DNA from: Marisa cornuarietis
Taxonomy: Eukaryota; Mollusca; Gastropoda; Architaenioglossa; Ampullariidae
Direction: 5' to 3'
Length of the DNA: 64,000 nt
Assembly: GCA_004794655.1 (NCBI GenBank)
Contig: SMMW01000624.1
Coordinates: forward strand, 248,001 to 312,000
The translations under genes and the position numbers were made by a program. The notes below the pieces were generated by a model. The model made no database searches, was not told the origin of the DNA, and worked only from the letters and a program-made list of their open reading frames with translations. This document shows positions 1 to 12,316 of this stretch, piece by piece; the first letter of the stretch is position 1; each line of letters starts with the position of its first letter.

Positions 1-53
1 AAGAAGAAGAAGAAGAATACTGAACAAAAACACGGAAAAATCTCTCAATACAT

Positions 54-59
54 TTTATT
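54..59 (-). promoter_or_regulatory. Polyadenylation signal AATAAA
   Basis: The plus strand reads tttatt, which is AATAAA on the minus strand. It lies about 170 bases downstream of the stop codon of the minus-strand reading frame that ends at 232, a normal distance for a short 3' UTR. Confidence 0.4.
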
Positions 60-231
60 GTCAAAAATAACCCCTTACACATCCAAGAAGCAAGTTCCTC
101 ACCTTAAACTCTCGATGGGTTATAGTTCAAAACTGACCAGAACTGTTTACAGCTGAGGATGAGATTGATCCTTTTCACCCTCACAGCTCGGCTGTCAGAA
201 CCGTTTTCTTTGCGCGATTTTTAAAAACAAT

Positions 232-552
232 TTAATGCGAAATGCCTAGAGCTTCCTTCGTTTCGATCTTTGCACATAGTTTAAAAATATCATTCTCGAG
301 GTCTTTGACAAATGCATTTATCTGTGTAGCCAGCAAATGGACCCTATAGCATACAAGCTACCTGTCAGAATACTTTGACACAGAACTTTGAAATTCATGA
401 ACTTGTCGAAGTCTGAGCAGGTGACAGACACTCGTGTTAACGTAAACGCCTGGACATTTGCCGGTTCTTTTCTTCACAGAGAAAAACATCTCTGCCTCTT
501 TTGCAGACCTGTATACATTTAATGATATTAGAGTAACTAATAAAATACACAA
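232..552 (-). pseudogene. Coding-like 3' exon with in-frame TAG
   Basis: A minus-strand frame runs from an ATG at 552 to TAA at 232-234 and is broken once, by TAG at 358-360. The 41 codons after the TAG stay in the same frame and look as coding-like as those before it, with motifs such as INAFVKDLENDIF and KLCAKIETKEALG. A pyrimidine-rich tract ending in TACAG at 509-510 could be a splice acceptor, making the true exon 232-508 with its upstream exons outside or unrecognised. Otherwise the ATG at 552 starts a short hydrophobic leader (MCILLVTLISLNVY). I do not recognise the family. It could be a decayed gene, a TAG readthrough gene, a sequencing error, or a frame that is open by chance. The polyadenylation signal at 54-59 supports a real transcript end. 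Confidence 0.35.
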
Positions 553-554
553 GA

Positions 555-841
555 AAATTAGAAAAATAATTTATCATTAAATATACGTCAATCAATCCTT
601 ACTACTAAGATCTCTGATTGTAAGCACTGCTTACTACGTTGACTAATAAACTTAACCAACTCTAATTTACTTTATTGTATAAAACCTGTCCCAAAGTAAT
701 TTTTTACTATTCACTCTTGATAATGTTCTTGTATACTGTTAATGGTAGTCGCTGAAGTCTGATGTTTCACTTTAGGCACTGTAAAAAGAGCAGTCACTGG
801 AGATTAATGTCCAGGAATCAAACAAAATCCACATTATCTTC

Positions 842-923
<82 letters not shown>

Positions 924-1885
924 TAACCTAAACCATAAACGATTCCACTCGGTAACAACAATTACAACACACAACTCGGTGCTGCCTCTTGGGGTCAGAG
1001 ATTGCACACACAATGGAGCTGTTTCTCGAGACTAGCGACCCAACATCCTTCCAACATAAACGCTGTTGGACACAAGATGCTGCTGCCTCTGGCGAGTGAC
1101 CATAACATACTCAAATGCAAAATCAAACAACTCCAACTAACTCACAAAACAACAAGAAGAAGACTTTCACATCATTCCAGGGCATCTTCCAAAACCCGTA
1201 GACTGCACGGCCCATCACCTGGCCTCATAGACTGCGTCCATTGACAGTTACAACAAAAGAAATTACTAATATATATCTATTCTTTAAAAAAAACCCAGGA
1301 AAAAGTCAACTTATAAAAATCCGAGGTAACACAAAAATATGAAATACCGCACCTTTCTAGGAAGACCCAACCAACATCCATTCCCCTACAAGTAGTATCC
1401 CTGGCTGGCGACAGTTAATTAAATCTTCTCCCATTCTCTTTCCACAATCAAAAAAACCTATTATTCATGCACCAGATGCGACTCGGCCACCCGCGGTGTA
1501 TCGGCTGTTAACTCTCATGTCCCTACTCTGTGACAGAAGGAATGAAGTAATCTGAATTATTTCATGATGAGCATATATCTCAGTAAGCACCATACGTATT
1601 GGCAACTGACTGGTTTAAGTTTATTGCGAACTGAAAGAGCGATAGGAAGATTTCCACGGTTCCAAGGTTTGCCACCCATTCAGCTAAGAAGGCTCGACCG
1701 GTGAGTTCGACATTTCTAGGAACGGTTGGCGCCTGTGACCGGAAAACTAGCAATGATGGGAACCTGAATTGATCACGGAAGGTATAATACTCTGGTAACT
1801 AAACTAGACTGGTCTTTATTCACAAAATACGGCCTAGATATGTTGACATTTACATTAAATGTTCCTTCAGTTATTTAGCTATAGA
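555..1885. other. Non-coding stretch, no gene seen
   Basis: AT-rich sequence with a (CA)n tract near its middle. The open frames are short and have no splice sites, domains or signal peptides that I can support. Confidence 0.5.
843..921. repeat. (CA)n microsatellite
   Basis: About 39 uninterrupted CA dinucleotides, seen directly. Confidence 0.97.
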
Positions 1886-2060
1886 GGCCGGTCCGGTGGC
1901 GCAACGGTTAGCGCCTGTTACCAATACTGTGAAGGTTGGCTGTCCTGGTTCAGTTCTCGTCTCGGGCACGCTGTTCTTTCTCTGCATGTGGCATCTGTTT
2001 ACAGGCTTGGCTGCCTTGCCGTGATATAGCCTTAGTTGCTGGCTCAGCGTAAAACACCAA
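1886..2060 (+). mobile_element. tRNA-derived SINE copy
   Basis: It begins CCGGTGGCGCAACGGTTAGC, a good Pol III box A. A box-B-like GGTTCAGTTCT follows about 45 bases later. It ends in a GCTCAGCGTAAAACACCAA tail followed by A/T-rich sequence. This head and tail combination is typical of short interspersed elements in mollusc genomes (family knowledge). Divergent relatives lie at 22060-22200 on the minus strand and 22555-22705 on the plus strand. It encodes no protein. Confidence 0.7.
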
Positions 2061-2705
2061 TTTAAAAAAATTATTTAGCTATAGCACCTGTCGTTTTGCC
2101 TTTGTCTCACATTTGTGACTAAGCGTTATCAGAGGTTAAACTAAGTTCACTGTTTTTGAAAAGAATGTTCTATGCAGGCTAATGGGACATGATATATTTT
2201 GTCAGTTACTCAAATCTTTTGTACCACCCCCACCTCTCCGTCTTGGTAACAGATACTGATAAGCTTTTATGTGCCTTTAAAAAGATAATCGTTCAGTGCC
2301 CGCTAATACATTCTCTAAATGTAATTATGAGTTTTGAAGAGCCAATGAGCTCATTGCTTTACGCACATAAAGGTCCTACTCAACCGTGCAAATATCGTCA
2401 AGTTTGGCAAAACCAAAATTCGGTAACACCATATACAATGACAGTATTATCCTTGTGGATTAAATGCAATCTTAACTATGAGATTTTTCGATGTCGAGTA
2501 TTTTTTCCTGGTTACAAGTCTTTTGCATTTCTAGGACGATTGGCCGAACATCAAGTTTTGTCCTTATCATTGTCTAGGTGCAGTCAAAATAAAGGATGTG
2601 TACAGGTTTCGATTTTTTTTAAAAATCCAAAGCCTCGCCTTATCTTTTACTGAAACTTATATTTAACATACAGAATATTTTAAAAAATCGGTAACAGAGG
2701 AGAAA

Positions 2706-3110
2706 ATGGCTGTGTCGTCGTCAGTTGTGCTCGCAGCTGTCGGTTTGAATCTTCTCCTACTATGCTCAGCGCAGGTGAGAACCTTGTGAATAATATTAGA
2801 TGTAAGTTTCGCTATGTTTGTTGATGAAAATGGCGACAACGGTGACTGAGGTTGGTGAAGGAGATGATGTTGAAGTAAATAAGCAGCAAGATACGACGAT
2901 TCTTCTCCACTCATATTCTTCACGCATGCGTAGATTGCCTTTTATGATGTGTAGTGAAAATGTAGTACCTCATATACAGGTTAACTGGTCACTTCTTTGG
3001 TCGTAGTCACAAGGACACAGTGGATAAAGTGAACCACTAGTAGTGCAAACTTTGCAAGTTTAATGAATGGTTTACATTTTATTTGAACCCATGTTTGTCC
3101 TACTTTTCTG

Positions 3111-3181
<71 letters not shown>

Positions 3182-3749
3182 GACAAAGGGTTCGGTACAG
3201 GTGAATATTTGTTAGGCTGTTGATTATTTTTACACTGGCGCCCTCTATTGGGCGGATTCTCTTTTAGCGCATCCGAAGAACAAGTCAGTGGCAGAAGTGA
3301 GTGGGAACAATGCACTTGTGGGGCAGGACGACACAATCAAAGTCGTTGATATTGTTTACTATATTTCTATATAATACTCTATATTATATATTTTTATTTA
3401 TCAGTTTTTATATTTATTCTATTAAGAGGAAAGAAAGAAGGAAAGAAAAATAGAAAGAATATTGAAACAAATCTGTTCTTCTCTTTAGGACACAATAGAA
3501 ATGCACTGTACTCGAAGGGTTGACCACCTCAATGAAGGTTGTCCAACGGGTTACTGCTGCGCAGTCGACGAATTCGATTCCGCGTACGTGTACTGCAAGA
3601 AGATGGGTGCTGCAGGGGAAGGATGCAGAAGAGAAGTTTCCTCGAGTGATTGCCCTTGCCAGAGCGGTCTGACATGTCGCCCAAACATTGACACTGCGAC
3701 TTTTGTGTCTCTGTATGGAAAATGTGTCCTTGCCTCTGACATCGGCTAA
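2706..3749 (+). CDS. Secreted ten-cysteine prokineticin/astakine-like protein
   Basis: Two exons, 2706-2774 and 3489-3749, join in phase 0 (CAG|gtgaga ... ctctttag|GAC) and give 109 residues. Exon 1 is a complete signal peptide: Met, a hydrophobic core (LNLLLLC), and SAQ at its end. The mature part has exactly ten cysteines with spacing C-X10-C-X4-CC-X11-C-X9-C-X8-CxC-X5-C-X15-C. The CX4CC, X11, X9, CxC and X5 intervals are those of the prokineticin/colipase fold also found in arthropod astakines. Recognisable pieces are CPTGYCC, GAAGEGC and CPCQSGLTC. Prokineticins act on G-protein-coupled receptors and astakines act as haematopoietic cytokines; a similar extracellular signalling role here is inferred. 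There is no AVITG-type N-terminus, so vertebrate-type receptor activation is not implied. A polyadenylation signal follows at 3990. A paralogue lies tail-to-tail at 5555-10316. Confidence 0.85.
3114..3178. repeat. (GT)n microsatellite in intron
   Basis: About 32 GT units inside the single intron of the ten-cysteine gene at 2706-3749. Confidence 0.95.
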
Positions 3750-3989
3750 ACACGCATGATGGTGATGCGGGTGTCAAGTCATTGTTGTGTTAATGAGAAT
3801 TTATTTGTACAAAGCATGAGACTGCAAAACTCACAACACGTTCTAGACTGTTTGTTCTTTTTGCGTAGTAGTGCAAAAAAAAAAAAAAAGAAAAAAAAAG
3901 AAAAGAAACGATAGTTCATTCGTTCTTTAATTCATTCTTTTTTTTCTTTTCTTTCCTTCTTGTAAATGTAGGCAGGGGATTTTTACTGA

Positions 3990-3995
3990 AATAAA
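3990..3995 (+). promoter_or_regulatory. Polyadenylation signal AATAAA
   Basis: AATAAA lies about 240 bases after the TAA at 3747-3749 and is a suitable 3' end signal for that gene. Confidence 0.55.
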
Positions 3996-4226
3996 AATAG
4001 CAGGGTGTTCTTTGCCTTTTACTTGGATATACGTATATGAATTTGCTTGTATAAACACTCTCTCCACCTTCCCTGCCGAAAATGCTTAAAGTCTCTTCTC
4101 ACTCACTCAGTCTCACCTAAAGATATTCTAATTAATACACACAAAAGAGATAAACAACAAAGTTTTAGTGTTTCTTCCAAGTTAACAACATTTTACAAAC
4201 AACGTAAAACCATGTTATTAGCTGTA

Positions 4227-4255
4227 TATTATTATTATTATTATTATTATTATAA
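4227..4255. repeat. (ATT)n microsatellite
   Basis: About nine ATT units, seen directly. Confidence 0.9.
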
Positions 4256-4859
4256 TTTTTCTAACGTGATTAGCGTATTCATAAAGTTATTAGATGTAAA
4301 GAAAACAACATTGATCCCCACCATGATAAAAAATATTTTAATTGTTCAGGAAGCTAAGAAAAGAAACTATTACACAAAACTATATTCGTGTAATCGGTAT
4401 AGAACCATAAATCCATCCTTAATGGCTTGACACTAAATGCGTGAGTCTTTTTGGGCTTACAGTTATTTTTCTTATCATACCTTCTGAAGGGTTTCCACAG
4501 GATATATATATATATATATAACTTTGTGACTGATCCAGCCAGCATCAGACTTTGAGTTGAAAGTTCAGCTTATACATCCCTGTTGAATGTTCACAAAATA
4601 AAATGTGTTGTTTTATTAGTCATTGGACATGAAGGTAAAGAGTTTATGGTGCATACATTTCAGATGAGAATGTGAAATATTCAAGTTGGCCACAGGTGTG
4701 AAAATGGAGCATCACACCGTCTCGGTTGTTGCAGCTTCCTTGATCTCACTTACAAAAACAACGCTAAAGAACGAACTACTCTTATCTAAAACATTCATTA
4801 AACAATCAGAACCTATTCAAATGGGCATTCAGGCCCTTAACGTCTATAAAACAATGTTC

Positions 4860-4947
4860 ACACACACACACACACACACACACTCTCTCACACACATGCA
4901 CACACTCTCTTTTTCACACACACACATGCACATACATGCACACACTC

Positions 4948-5028
<81 letters not shown>
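4860..5028. repeat. Interrupted (CA)n microsatellite
   Basis: CA blocks separated by CTCT and ATGCACA interruptions. The last block of about 35 units is nearly pure. The long His/Thr open frame here is a repeat translation. Confidence 0.95.
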
Positions 5029-5089
5029 AAGAATAACTTTAAGAAAAAGCAACGAGTCCAATAGCCTATTGGCACTGAGCCACTGAACT

Positions 5090-5300
5090 CTAAATGTCTA
5101 GGTCATGGGTTGTGGAAGGCAAATCCAATTTGTTTCTTTTCCCGTCTTTTACTTTACTCGATAAAACCCATCTGCTGGCTGGGAATAGATGGTGTTCCAT
5201 TCCCGGTAGCGGGCGAGCCTCAAACCGGTGTCGCTCAACTCCCACGTTAAGTGCATTAGCCACTAGAGACTGGGAACACGGACGTGCGAGCTGAATGCTG
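5090..5300 (-). mobile_element. Degenerate tRNA-derived SINE
   Basis: Read on the minus strand, TAGTGGCTAATGCACTTAAC resembles box A and CCGGTTTGAGGCTCGCC resembles box B. An A-rich tail follows. Spacing and order fit a tRNA-derived SINE. No target-site duplication was resolved. Confidence 0.45.
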
Positions 5301-5554
5301 CCTGTCTAGCACTCAACTAAGCTCATAATATTTCATAAGGATTTTATCTGAGTAAATGTTAGGATCCAGCTAGCTCCACAGCGCATCCAGCCAGGCCACC
5401 GTCTTTGGAAAACGTTAGACAGACAAACTTCTTGCGTAGTCCTTCCTGAAACCTCTATTAACCCATGCAGAAGATGTTAGAAAAGATTGAAGCTCTCTTC
5501 GGGAGGCTGCCAGTCACCACACACTTTTGGTCGATCTACACTAGTCTGCCTCAC

Positions 5555-8500
5555 CTACGCTTTCCGTGGAAGTCTTTTACAGTAGCCAAAGGTCTGATAG
5601 CTCTCCATTGCACAGTGGAGTCCGGGCTTGCAGTCACACATGTAGTCCTCGGGAGAGCGCAGGCAAAGAGCATTCTCTCCCAGAAGAGATTCGCATTTTG
5701 TTCCCACCAGGGCAGTCTTGCTGGGGTCCTTGTAGGTGATGACCTAGCCAGACAAAAAGTTACTGATGACTGAGAACACGTTAACATGACCATGACTTGT
5801 TACTATTCCCTTATTATAAGCCGAATTATAGATTATTAGTCTTAGAGAAGCAGTTACCTATCTCGCCTAATTTAATTTATAAAATTTCATACAAAATTAA
5901 AATCAAACAATGTAATTTGCTACTCGTGGACTGCTGAAAATGAATTAATATTGCAATTCCCCCAAAGTGAGTAACCGGTGAAAATTTCAGACCTCGAAGA
6001 CAATGGGATGTGGGTGTAAAATCGATTACAAAATTCGCAGACAGACAACAACAACAAGGATAATGAGTTAAATAAAAGTGTGTAACAAACAAGACAAACA
6101 TGGGCAAAAGTAAACATTCTAGCTACAAATATGCATCTGTATGTGAGCACCTACACAACCTACACCCATACTCCTTTCTCTCTCTCTTACACACTCTCAC
6201 TTTCTAGCTATAGCTCAGACCCCTTCTGTAGAGGAATAAAGTTCTATTTGTCTCATACATGTTTGACGCAGCAGTGAAGATGAGGACAGGAAGTGTCGTT
6301 TCCAAGAACACAGTTGTCCTTCACTTCGAAAGCGACATCAGCAGAAGTGAGCAACAGGAATGGAGCCCAGGCCTAAAACAAGAAAAACTGATTGAAATTA
6401 GATATTCTTGAGACCCTCATGGCAGTTTCCTCCCTTTTATTTCGGTTTTAACTTTAGGAGGGAGGTAAAGACATTCTTGAACGGCCATTTTTTCCGTCGT
6501 CCTCTTTGTTCTTCAACGAAGCCCCATTTTTTCGACTGTTTGGATATTTTATTAGCGAGATCCTTATCAGACATTTTAGAGAATTTGTCTTTTCAGACGA
6601 TTGTCTAGAAAAAAATAGGATATTATGAAATTTAAAATGGTAGTAGGTTGGGGTAGCCCATCCAGAAGATAAAGAAAGTTCAGGCTGGTTCACAGGAACA
6701 AACCTAACTGCTGAGTCGTTAACTGGAATAACAAAACGGGAGGAGAGCATGAAGAATATACTCTTGCAAACATTATCTATCTGTCTCGTTCATTTTTATG
6801 TGTTCGCGATTACTCACATTTGTTTTTATATGAGATGTTTACGGCCGAGCCTTAAGCTCTTCTTTCAAGTACAGGAAAGAAAGCTGAATAGAAGGCGAGC
6901 TAGGCAAGAAGCTGGAAATCAATGAAAGTGTCTTTGCTAAAGGGCAGGGGTGGATGTTTGGTCGATTGCAGGGACATGATTTGGGTGGGAGGATGGGGGT
7001 GTGTTGCTCGCGAGAGGAGGGGTTGGGAGGGACATTATACGGGCTTCTCCCTGTAATACCAATATCAATACCCAACATTGCAGTCTGGCATCTCCCTGGC
7101 TTTAGTTTTGTCAGACCCTCCTATAATTATAGCCAAGCCAGGAGTCCTGACATTGCTTGTGACCCATAGAGAGACATCACCGTGTTTTCAAGATAGTTTT
7201 ATCGATTTAGGTGTTTTTGGTACAGAATTATCTAGAGAATTAATCATAAAGATAGCTACTATAAAAAGACTAACTGGAAAACACGGAGGAAAAAGGAAGC
7301 TAATGGTAAGAACGTGGATGCGTCCAAGCTCTTTGATTTACGTGCGTTCATGAGTTAATCAGCTTCAGGGAGGTAATTCTGTAAAATGAACATGTTTATA
7401 ATGTTAAAGACATTCATGGAATTTTAGCACCAAATAAAAGAAATGCGGGTCTTAGGTAGTAAAAAGGAAAATATTAGAGGAATATTTTTCTACAAGAAAG
7501 GTAGCAGCTAGCTCAGCTGTTATGCACAGAAGAAGGAATGAATCATCTCGACTTTTTACAGATTACATATACAAGCTCTTTATCGGTAAAGGAAAACGAG
7601 TCAAAGTAATGAAAAAAAAAACCAGGGAACTGCCAGGCTTGAAAAAGCAGTAATGTTAAGAGGAGTCGACGTTCAAGGTGGGTATCAATAGATGGAGGAA
7701 GCAGCATAAGTAGGTGGTTAGGGCCCGCAGTGGAAACCTGATTGATCAGGGTCAGACTGTTGGGAGGGATGGGTTTCACCTTTAACATTCCGCGCATAAA
7801 GCACGGGGAACCAGTTTCATTACAGTACTGCTTCTAGGTTATCGGACCTCTCACATTTTTTTATTTCTTTTGTTACAAACAAACAAAGAAAATGAAGAGT
7901 ATTTGTATACAATTCTGTTAAAGAGCAACTTAAATTTAATATTTAATACTCGGTTAGGAAACTTTTTTCAAGCACCACTTTGCTACAAATGGTCAAAAAT
8001 ATCGTAAAACAGCCTTTGCAGTAAAAGACCTCACTGTTGGTTATGGGAAGACATGAAAATGTCTCACATCGCCGATCTAAAGTGCAGGATGACTTGGTTA
8101 AGTTTACTCTGAATGGTCGAGACTTTCAATGCCTCGCATGTACACAAGGTAGCGGAAATTTTTCTCAGTTGAACTGAAAAACTAAACGTTAAGTCCGACT
8201 GAAGACCTCACATGAAACAAACCTCAGGGGATTGATCAGATAAACCCATGCAATTGTACACAAAAGTCCAAGGAAACAAAATGCAATCCCTCTAAAAGCC
8301 GGTAACTTGAGACTATCAGTGCAGCCATTTCAAAGGGTGACAACTCTAAATGCTGAAAACAGCAGCATGAGAAGAGAGATCTGTCGACATCCATTTCAAC
8401 TCATAAGCGAAATTTTGAAGATCCTTCTGGAAGGAACTATCAGTACAGATCCTTTAATATAATTGTATTTGTTACCATGACAACGTGATGACGTGTTCAA

Positions 8501-9988
8501 GTGTTGCCTAGTGATTCTCTGTCTCTGACTCCTCTCCCTTTCCTCTCTAACTTTGTAAATTTTACTGTAACTCAAATATAAATTTAATTCTTGTATGTTT
8601 GATGGTATTTGCTAGTAATAAATTCTATATGCTTAATTGGTGATTGCAAAATTGTATTACTATTGTGTTGTTTACACCCTTCTATGGGAAATGCTGCCCT
8701 TAAATAAGTAAATTTATCTCCCGCTCTCTCACATCTTTTCTCATTTCAATTTTTTCATCTACCCTTGTTTGTCTGTCTGTAACAATTACTGTCTTTTCTT
8801 AATGTAATTTCTGAATATTTCTCACATCTCTTCGTGTTGTACGAATTAAATATAGATATAGTGAAATTCTTCCCGAATCTTAAGCTGTCGTCCATTTTTT
8901 CAGTTACTTCATGTCACCATTGAAAGATTCCAGCCTTTTTCCATAAAACCCTCTTCAGGTGACAGCACACTGTAACTAGTCATCATGCTATTAAGAGAGG
9001 CAGTAAAAGGATTTTTTTAAACTGCTTTTCTGGCCTGAAAGCGCGTAATTGCATCCGTTTTCATGTCCGAAATCTGCAGCCGTTAAAGGTGCATTAGGTT
9101 CCCAGCCTAACTGCTTTTATACCTCTTTCGGTGCTCCTTTTAAGCAGAAGAACCCCGGATGCTCTTTCACGCTGAAAGAACTCAGCCATAGTTTAAGATG
9201 CAAGTCTGGCAATGCTTTTTTGTGTGTCAGACGGTAAAAGTGCAATATTCGTTCTTACAAATTTTGTTGCAGACTTAAGCAAGGAGATAGTCTATGTGAA
9301 GGGCACAGTATCTTTCCTACAGACAGAAATAAAATGGTTTCCCTAAATTGCTCAGTTTGTATAATTGCTTTTCAGTGCAGCAATATTTCTGTATTTCACA
9401 CGGCTTGTCTTCAGGCTGCACACGTGACCACGTAAAGTGTCACTTCTAATCTTGGAGGCAAGACATTTTACAGAAACTCACACAGAAAGGAGAGAAATTA
9501 AAACTTAATGAAGAAGGACAGGACGTTTTTGTCTGGGAAGCTCGTCGGAACACTTTATAACGAGATTTCTATTTTTAGTTTCAAACATCGAGGTGAACAA
9601 TAGACAATGCTTGGTTTATCGAGACCTGATAAAAAACAACATTATAAATGGTATCACGAGAGTGGATGTCATGACAGCAGCTAACATGAAAATAGGTGAT
9701 ATAACAACATATGTCAATAGGCGACATAACAACATATGTCAATAGGCGATATAACAACATATGTCAATAGGCGATATAACAACATATGTCAATAGGCGAT
9801 ATAACAACATATGTCAAGTGGTGAAGTTAAAAATATATTCTGCAGCAAGATGACTGGCTTTATTTGAATGTAGATAAAAGGCTATCATAGTGAAACTTAT
9901 CTGTTGTATTTACATTGCTTCATCTAGCTTACTCTAGCATTTTACTTTAGCTCTGTCAATCCTATTCATTCACTTACTTTTTTCTTTC

Positions 9989-10036
<48 letters not shown>

Positions 10037-10316
10037 TGAAGCCAAACAGTGTGTTTCGAAACATATACCATTTTAATAGTCTTGACTATAAATGGATATT
10101 TTTGCTTCTCAGTCACAGCGCTGATTAACAGCTCTATAGCTATATTTTTCATAATCACAAATATTTATGCATATATTTATAAATAGCACAGCAAATATCG
10201 AAAGGAAAACAAATAGTCTGCTGTCTTACCGCCAAAGAGACACAGGCAATCAATAGAAGCCTCCTGTTGACTGTGCAGAGCAGAACAAGACACAGGCAGT
10301 CTGCCACTGACGACAT
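5555..10316 (-). CDS. Second secreted ten-cysteine prokineticin/astakine-like protein
   Basis: Three minus-strand exons, 10230-10316, 6259-6372 and 5555-5743, join at two phase-0 introns and give 129 residues. Donors are GCG|gtaaga and CAT|gtatga; acceptors are cttgttttag|GCC and ggctag|GTC. Exon 1 plus the start of exon 2 form a long hydrophobic leader (LLLIACVSLA then APFLLLTSADVA). The mature part has ten cysteines spaced C-X7-C-X4-CC-X19-C-X9-C-X8-CxC-X5-C-X10-C. The X4, X9, X8, CxC and X5 intervals equal those of the gene at 2706-3749, with matching motifs SCPHLHCC and CDCKPGLHC. The extra intron falls just after the CC pair, where the paralogue has none. A signalling role is inferred from the fold. 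Exons 2 and 3 are strong. Exon 1 is less certain because its leader is unusually long and contains cysteines, and 3.9 kb separates it from exon 2. Confidence 0.75.
9692..9816. repeat. 25-bp tandem repeat, five copies
   Basis: Five near-identical 25-bp units (ATAGGCGATATAACAACATA plus TGTCA). Each contains the palindrome ACATATGT, an E-box of CATATG type. Length is exactly 5 x 25, with one or two substitutions in the first two units. Confidence 0.95.
9991..10036. repeat. (CTAT)n microsatellite
   Basis: About eleven CTAT units. Confidence 0.95.
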
Positions 10317-12225
10317 GGCTACGAGTTTACTCTCTGGTGTCAGCTAACTTTGGCATAAAGCTGTCGGCAAATTTAGCTACTTTCATCAAAATTTTTTTCT
10401 CCCTTCTGCAGAAGATTTTCCGTAATGTTTGACTCCAGGCTTTTGTCCTTCTCTGACTCCACTTTCACGTTGCTTTTGTTGCCTGAAAAATCATCTTATT
10501 GTGTCTGTCGGAAATTTTCGAAGACAGTAGCAAAAGATTTTCTTGTGATGGAAACAAGGTCAGTGCCATATAATCCTTGAATTGATTGAATCCACATTAC
10601 CATCTTTCTGTGCGTCGGAGGCTCAGACAAAATCTTTTTGGGGAGATAAGCAGCAGGATTTTCCCCCCGTCATCTAGCTTTACTTCCCTTTCAGGCGAGG
10701 GCAGAAGCCGCAGGCGGAGGCTTGACAATAGTTGTCCACCTCTAGATACTCATCCCTCGAACAGTCTGCACGTGCGTAAACACGGAGCTCTGCTAATCCT
10801 GGTATTTTCTGGGGGTTTGGTAACCTGAGAATACTGAGAACTCAGCACTGAAATTTATCGGAAGAAAGTTTCTCTGCAAACACAGACTCGTAACCAAAAG
10901 AAGTTCAGCAACCTCCCAGCCGGCACAAAGGGGAAGTTTCGCTGGACATGCCACGAAAGGAAAGTTTCCATTCAGAAAAAAGGGCTCCAGGCATTAATTT
11001 CTGCGTGATCTGGCTAACAAAAAAAGAAATATCTACGTTGCATTTTTGTGCAGCGCCGTCGGTGGAGGCTGGAGCCGTGCAGCGAGGTTCATTGTCGATG
11101 TACAGGCAGCGAGGCCAGCAGACTTTGTTCGCTCATTTCCTACGCGCGGAGAAGCTGTCGTCGAAAGGCTGACCGACAGACACGCCATCCCCACCACTGC
11201 TTTCCCTGACGATGAGCCAGTGATGCACGCAGTGAGAAGATCGCCGCCAACCGGCTTCGGGAGGCAACCCAGTTTCTGTGAACAAGAATCGAAGTTCTTT
11301 TTCCTAGAGATCGGTTTTGAAAAGGAATGTTAGATTACTTTTGGAGAAAAACGGTCTTCAGTATTGATTCTTGATACTGGTCAAACAGCGTTCGTCTGTG
11401 AGCTAGAAAATGAGCAGAGATTTTTTTTATTATTAAGCTAAACAATTGTGTTATGATTCTATCAAGATTTGGGTTCAGCGTCAGACTTGGCGCCTGCGTG
11501 TCTAAGTATTTGTGCGCATGTCTGTATGCGGGTACGTGCGTGTGTGTGCTCGGAAGAGAGACAAAGAGGAGATAAGATAGAAGAACTGTCTTTTCTAACG
11601 GGTTAACGACCCTTTATAACTGAGGGGAAATTCATCGGCTCATCCAATTTACAAACGGTCAAAAAAAAAAAAATGACGTTCAATGTACTAGCAATAGATT
11701 GCTTGAGCGAGCAAGCCGGCAAACGAGAGAGAGAGAGAAAGAAAGGAAAAAACGAGAAATAGAAAACAGCAAGACAGCAATAAATCGATATTATTACTTT
11801 TTGTCAGGGATTGCGAAGAATTTTTGTAATATGTGAAATCAGCGCCAGGCCTTATGCACAACCTCTGCAGCCACTGGTCTGGTGGGATGCACAAACCACC
11901 ACAGAGAGAGAATGTTGATTCTTTTCTTTATTCCCTTCTCTTTTGACCTGTTATTTAATAACACCGTCAATCCATCACTGGCATGGCACCACAACTGTTT
12001 CTGTGGCTTAATATTCTGAACTATCCCTTTAATTTGTCAAGCAGAAAATAATAAAATGATGTCCAATTCACCTCCCCTACACAGATGACAAAGGACCAAC
12101 TTTACTCATTCCAGCAGGCAGTTATGATTTGCGAATAGTGCTTAGTTACAAAAGTACAAAAAAACAAGTGCTAGCTGCAAGATCAAGATAAGGCAAGTGG
12201 TGCTTCATAAAGGACACAAATCTTA

Positions 12226-12226
<1 letters not shown>

Positions 12227-12310
<84 letters not shown>
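12227..12310. repeat. (ATC)n microsatellite
   Basis: About 28 ATC units. A second (ATC)n tract lies at 24909-24993. Confidence 0.97.

Positions 12311-12316
<6 letters not shown>

Larger units (their letters stand above)
6373..10229 (-). other. Intron 1 of the ten-cysteine gene, no other gene seen
   Basis: AT-rich sequence between exons 1 and 2. It contains a 25-bp tandem repeat and a (CTAT)n tract, and no other coding exon that I can support. Confidence 0.5.

Noticed and set aside
2189..2653. 154-codon frame just upstream of the first ten-cysteine gene
   Set aside because: No domain, signal peptide or repeat pattern. Composition matches the surrounding AT-rich DNA, and it runs into the presumed promoter of the real gene.
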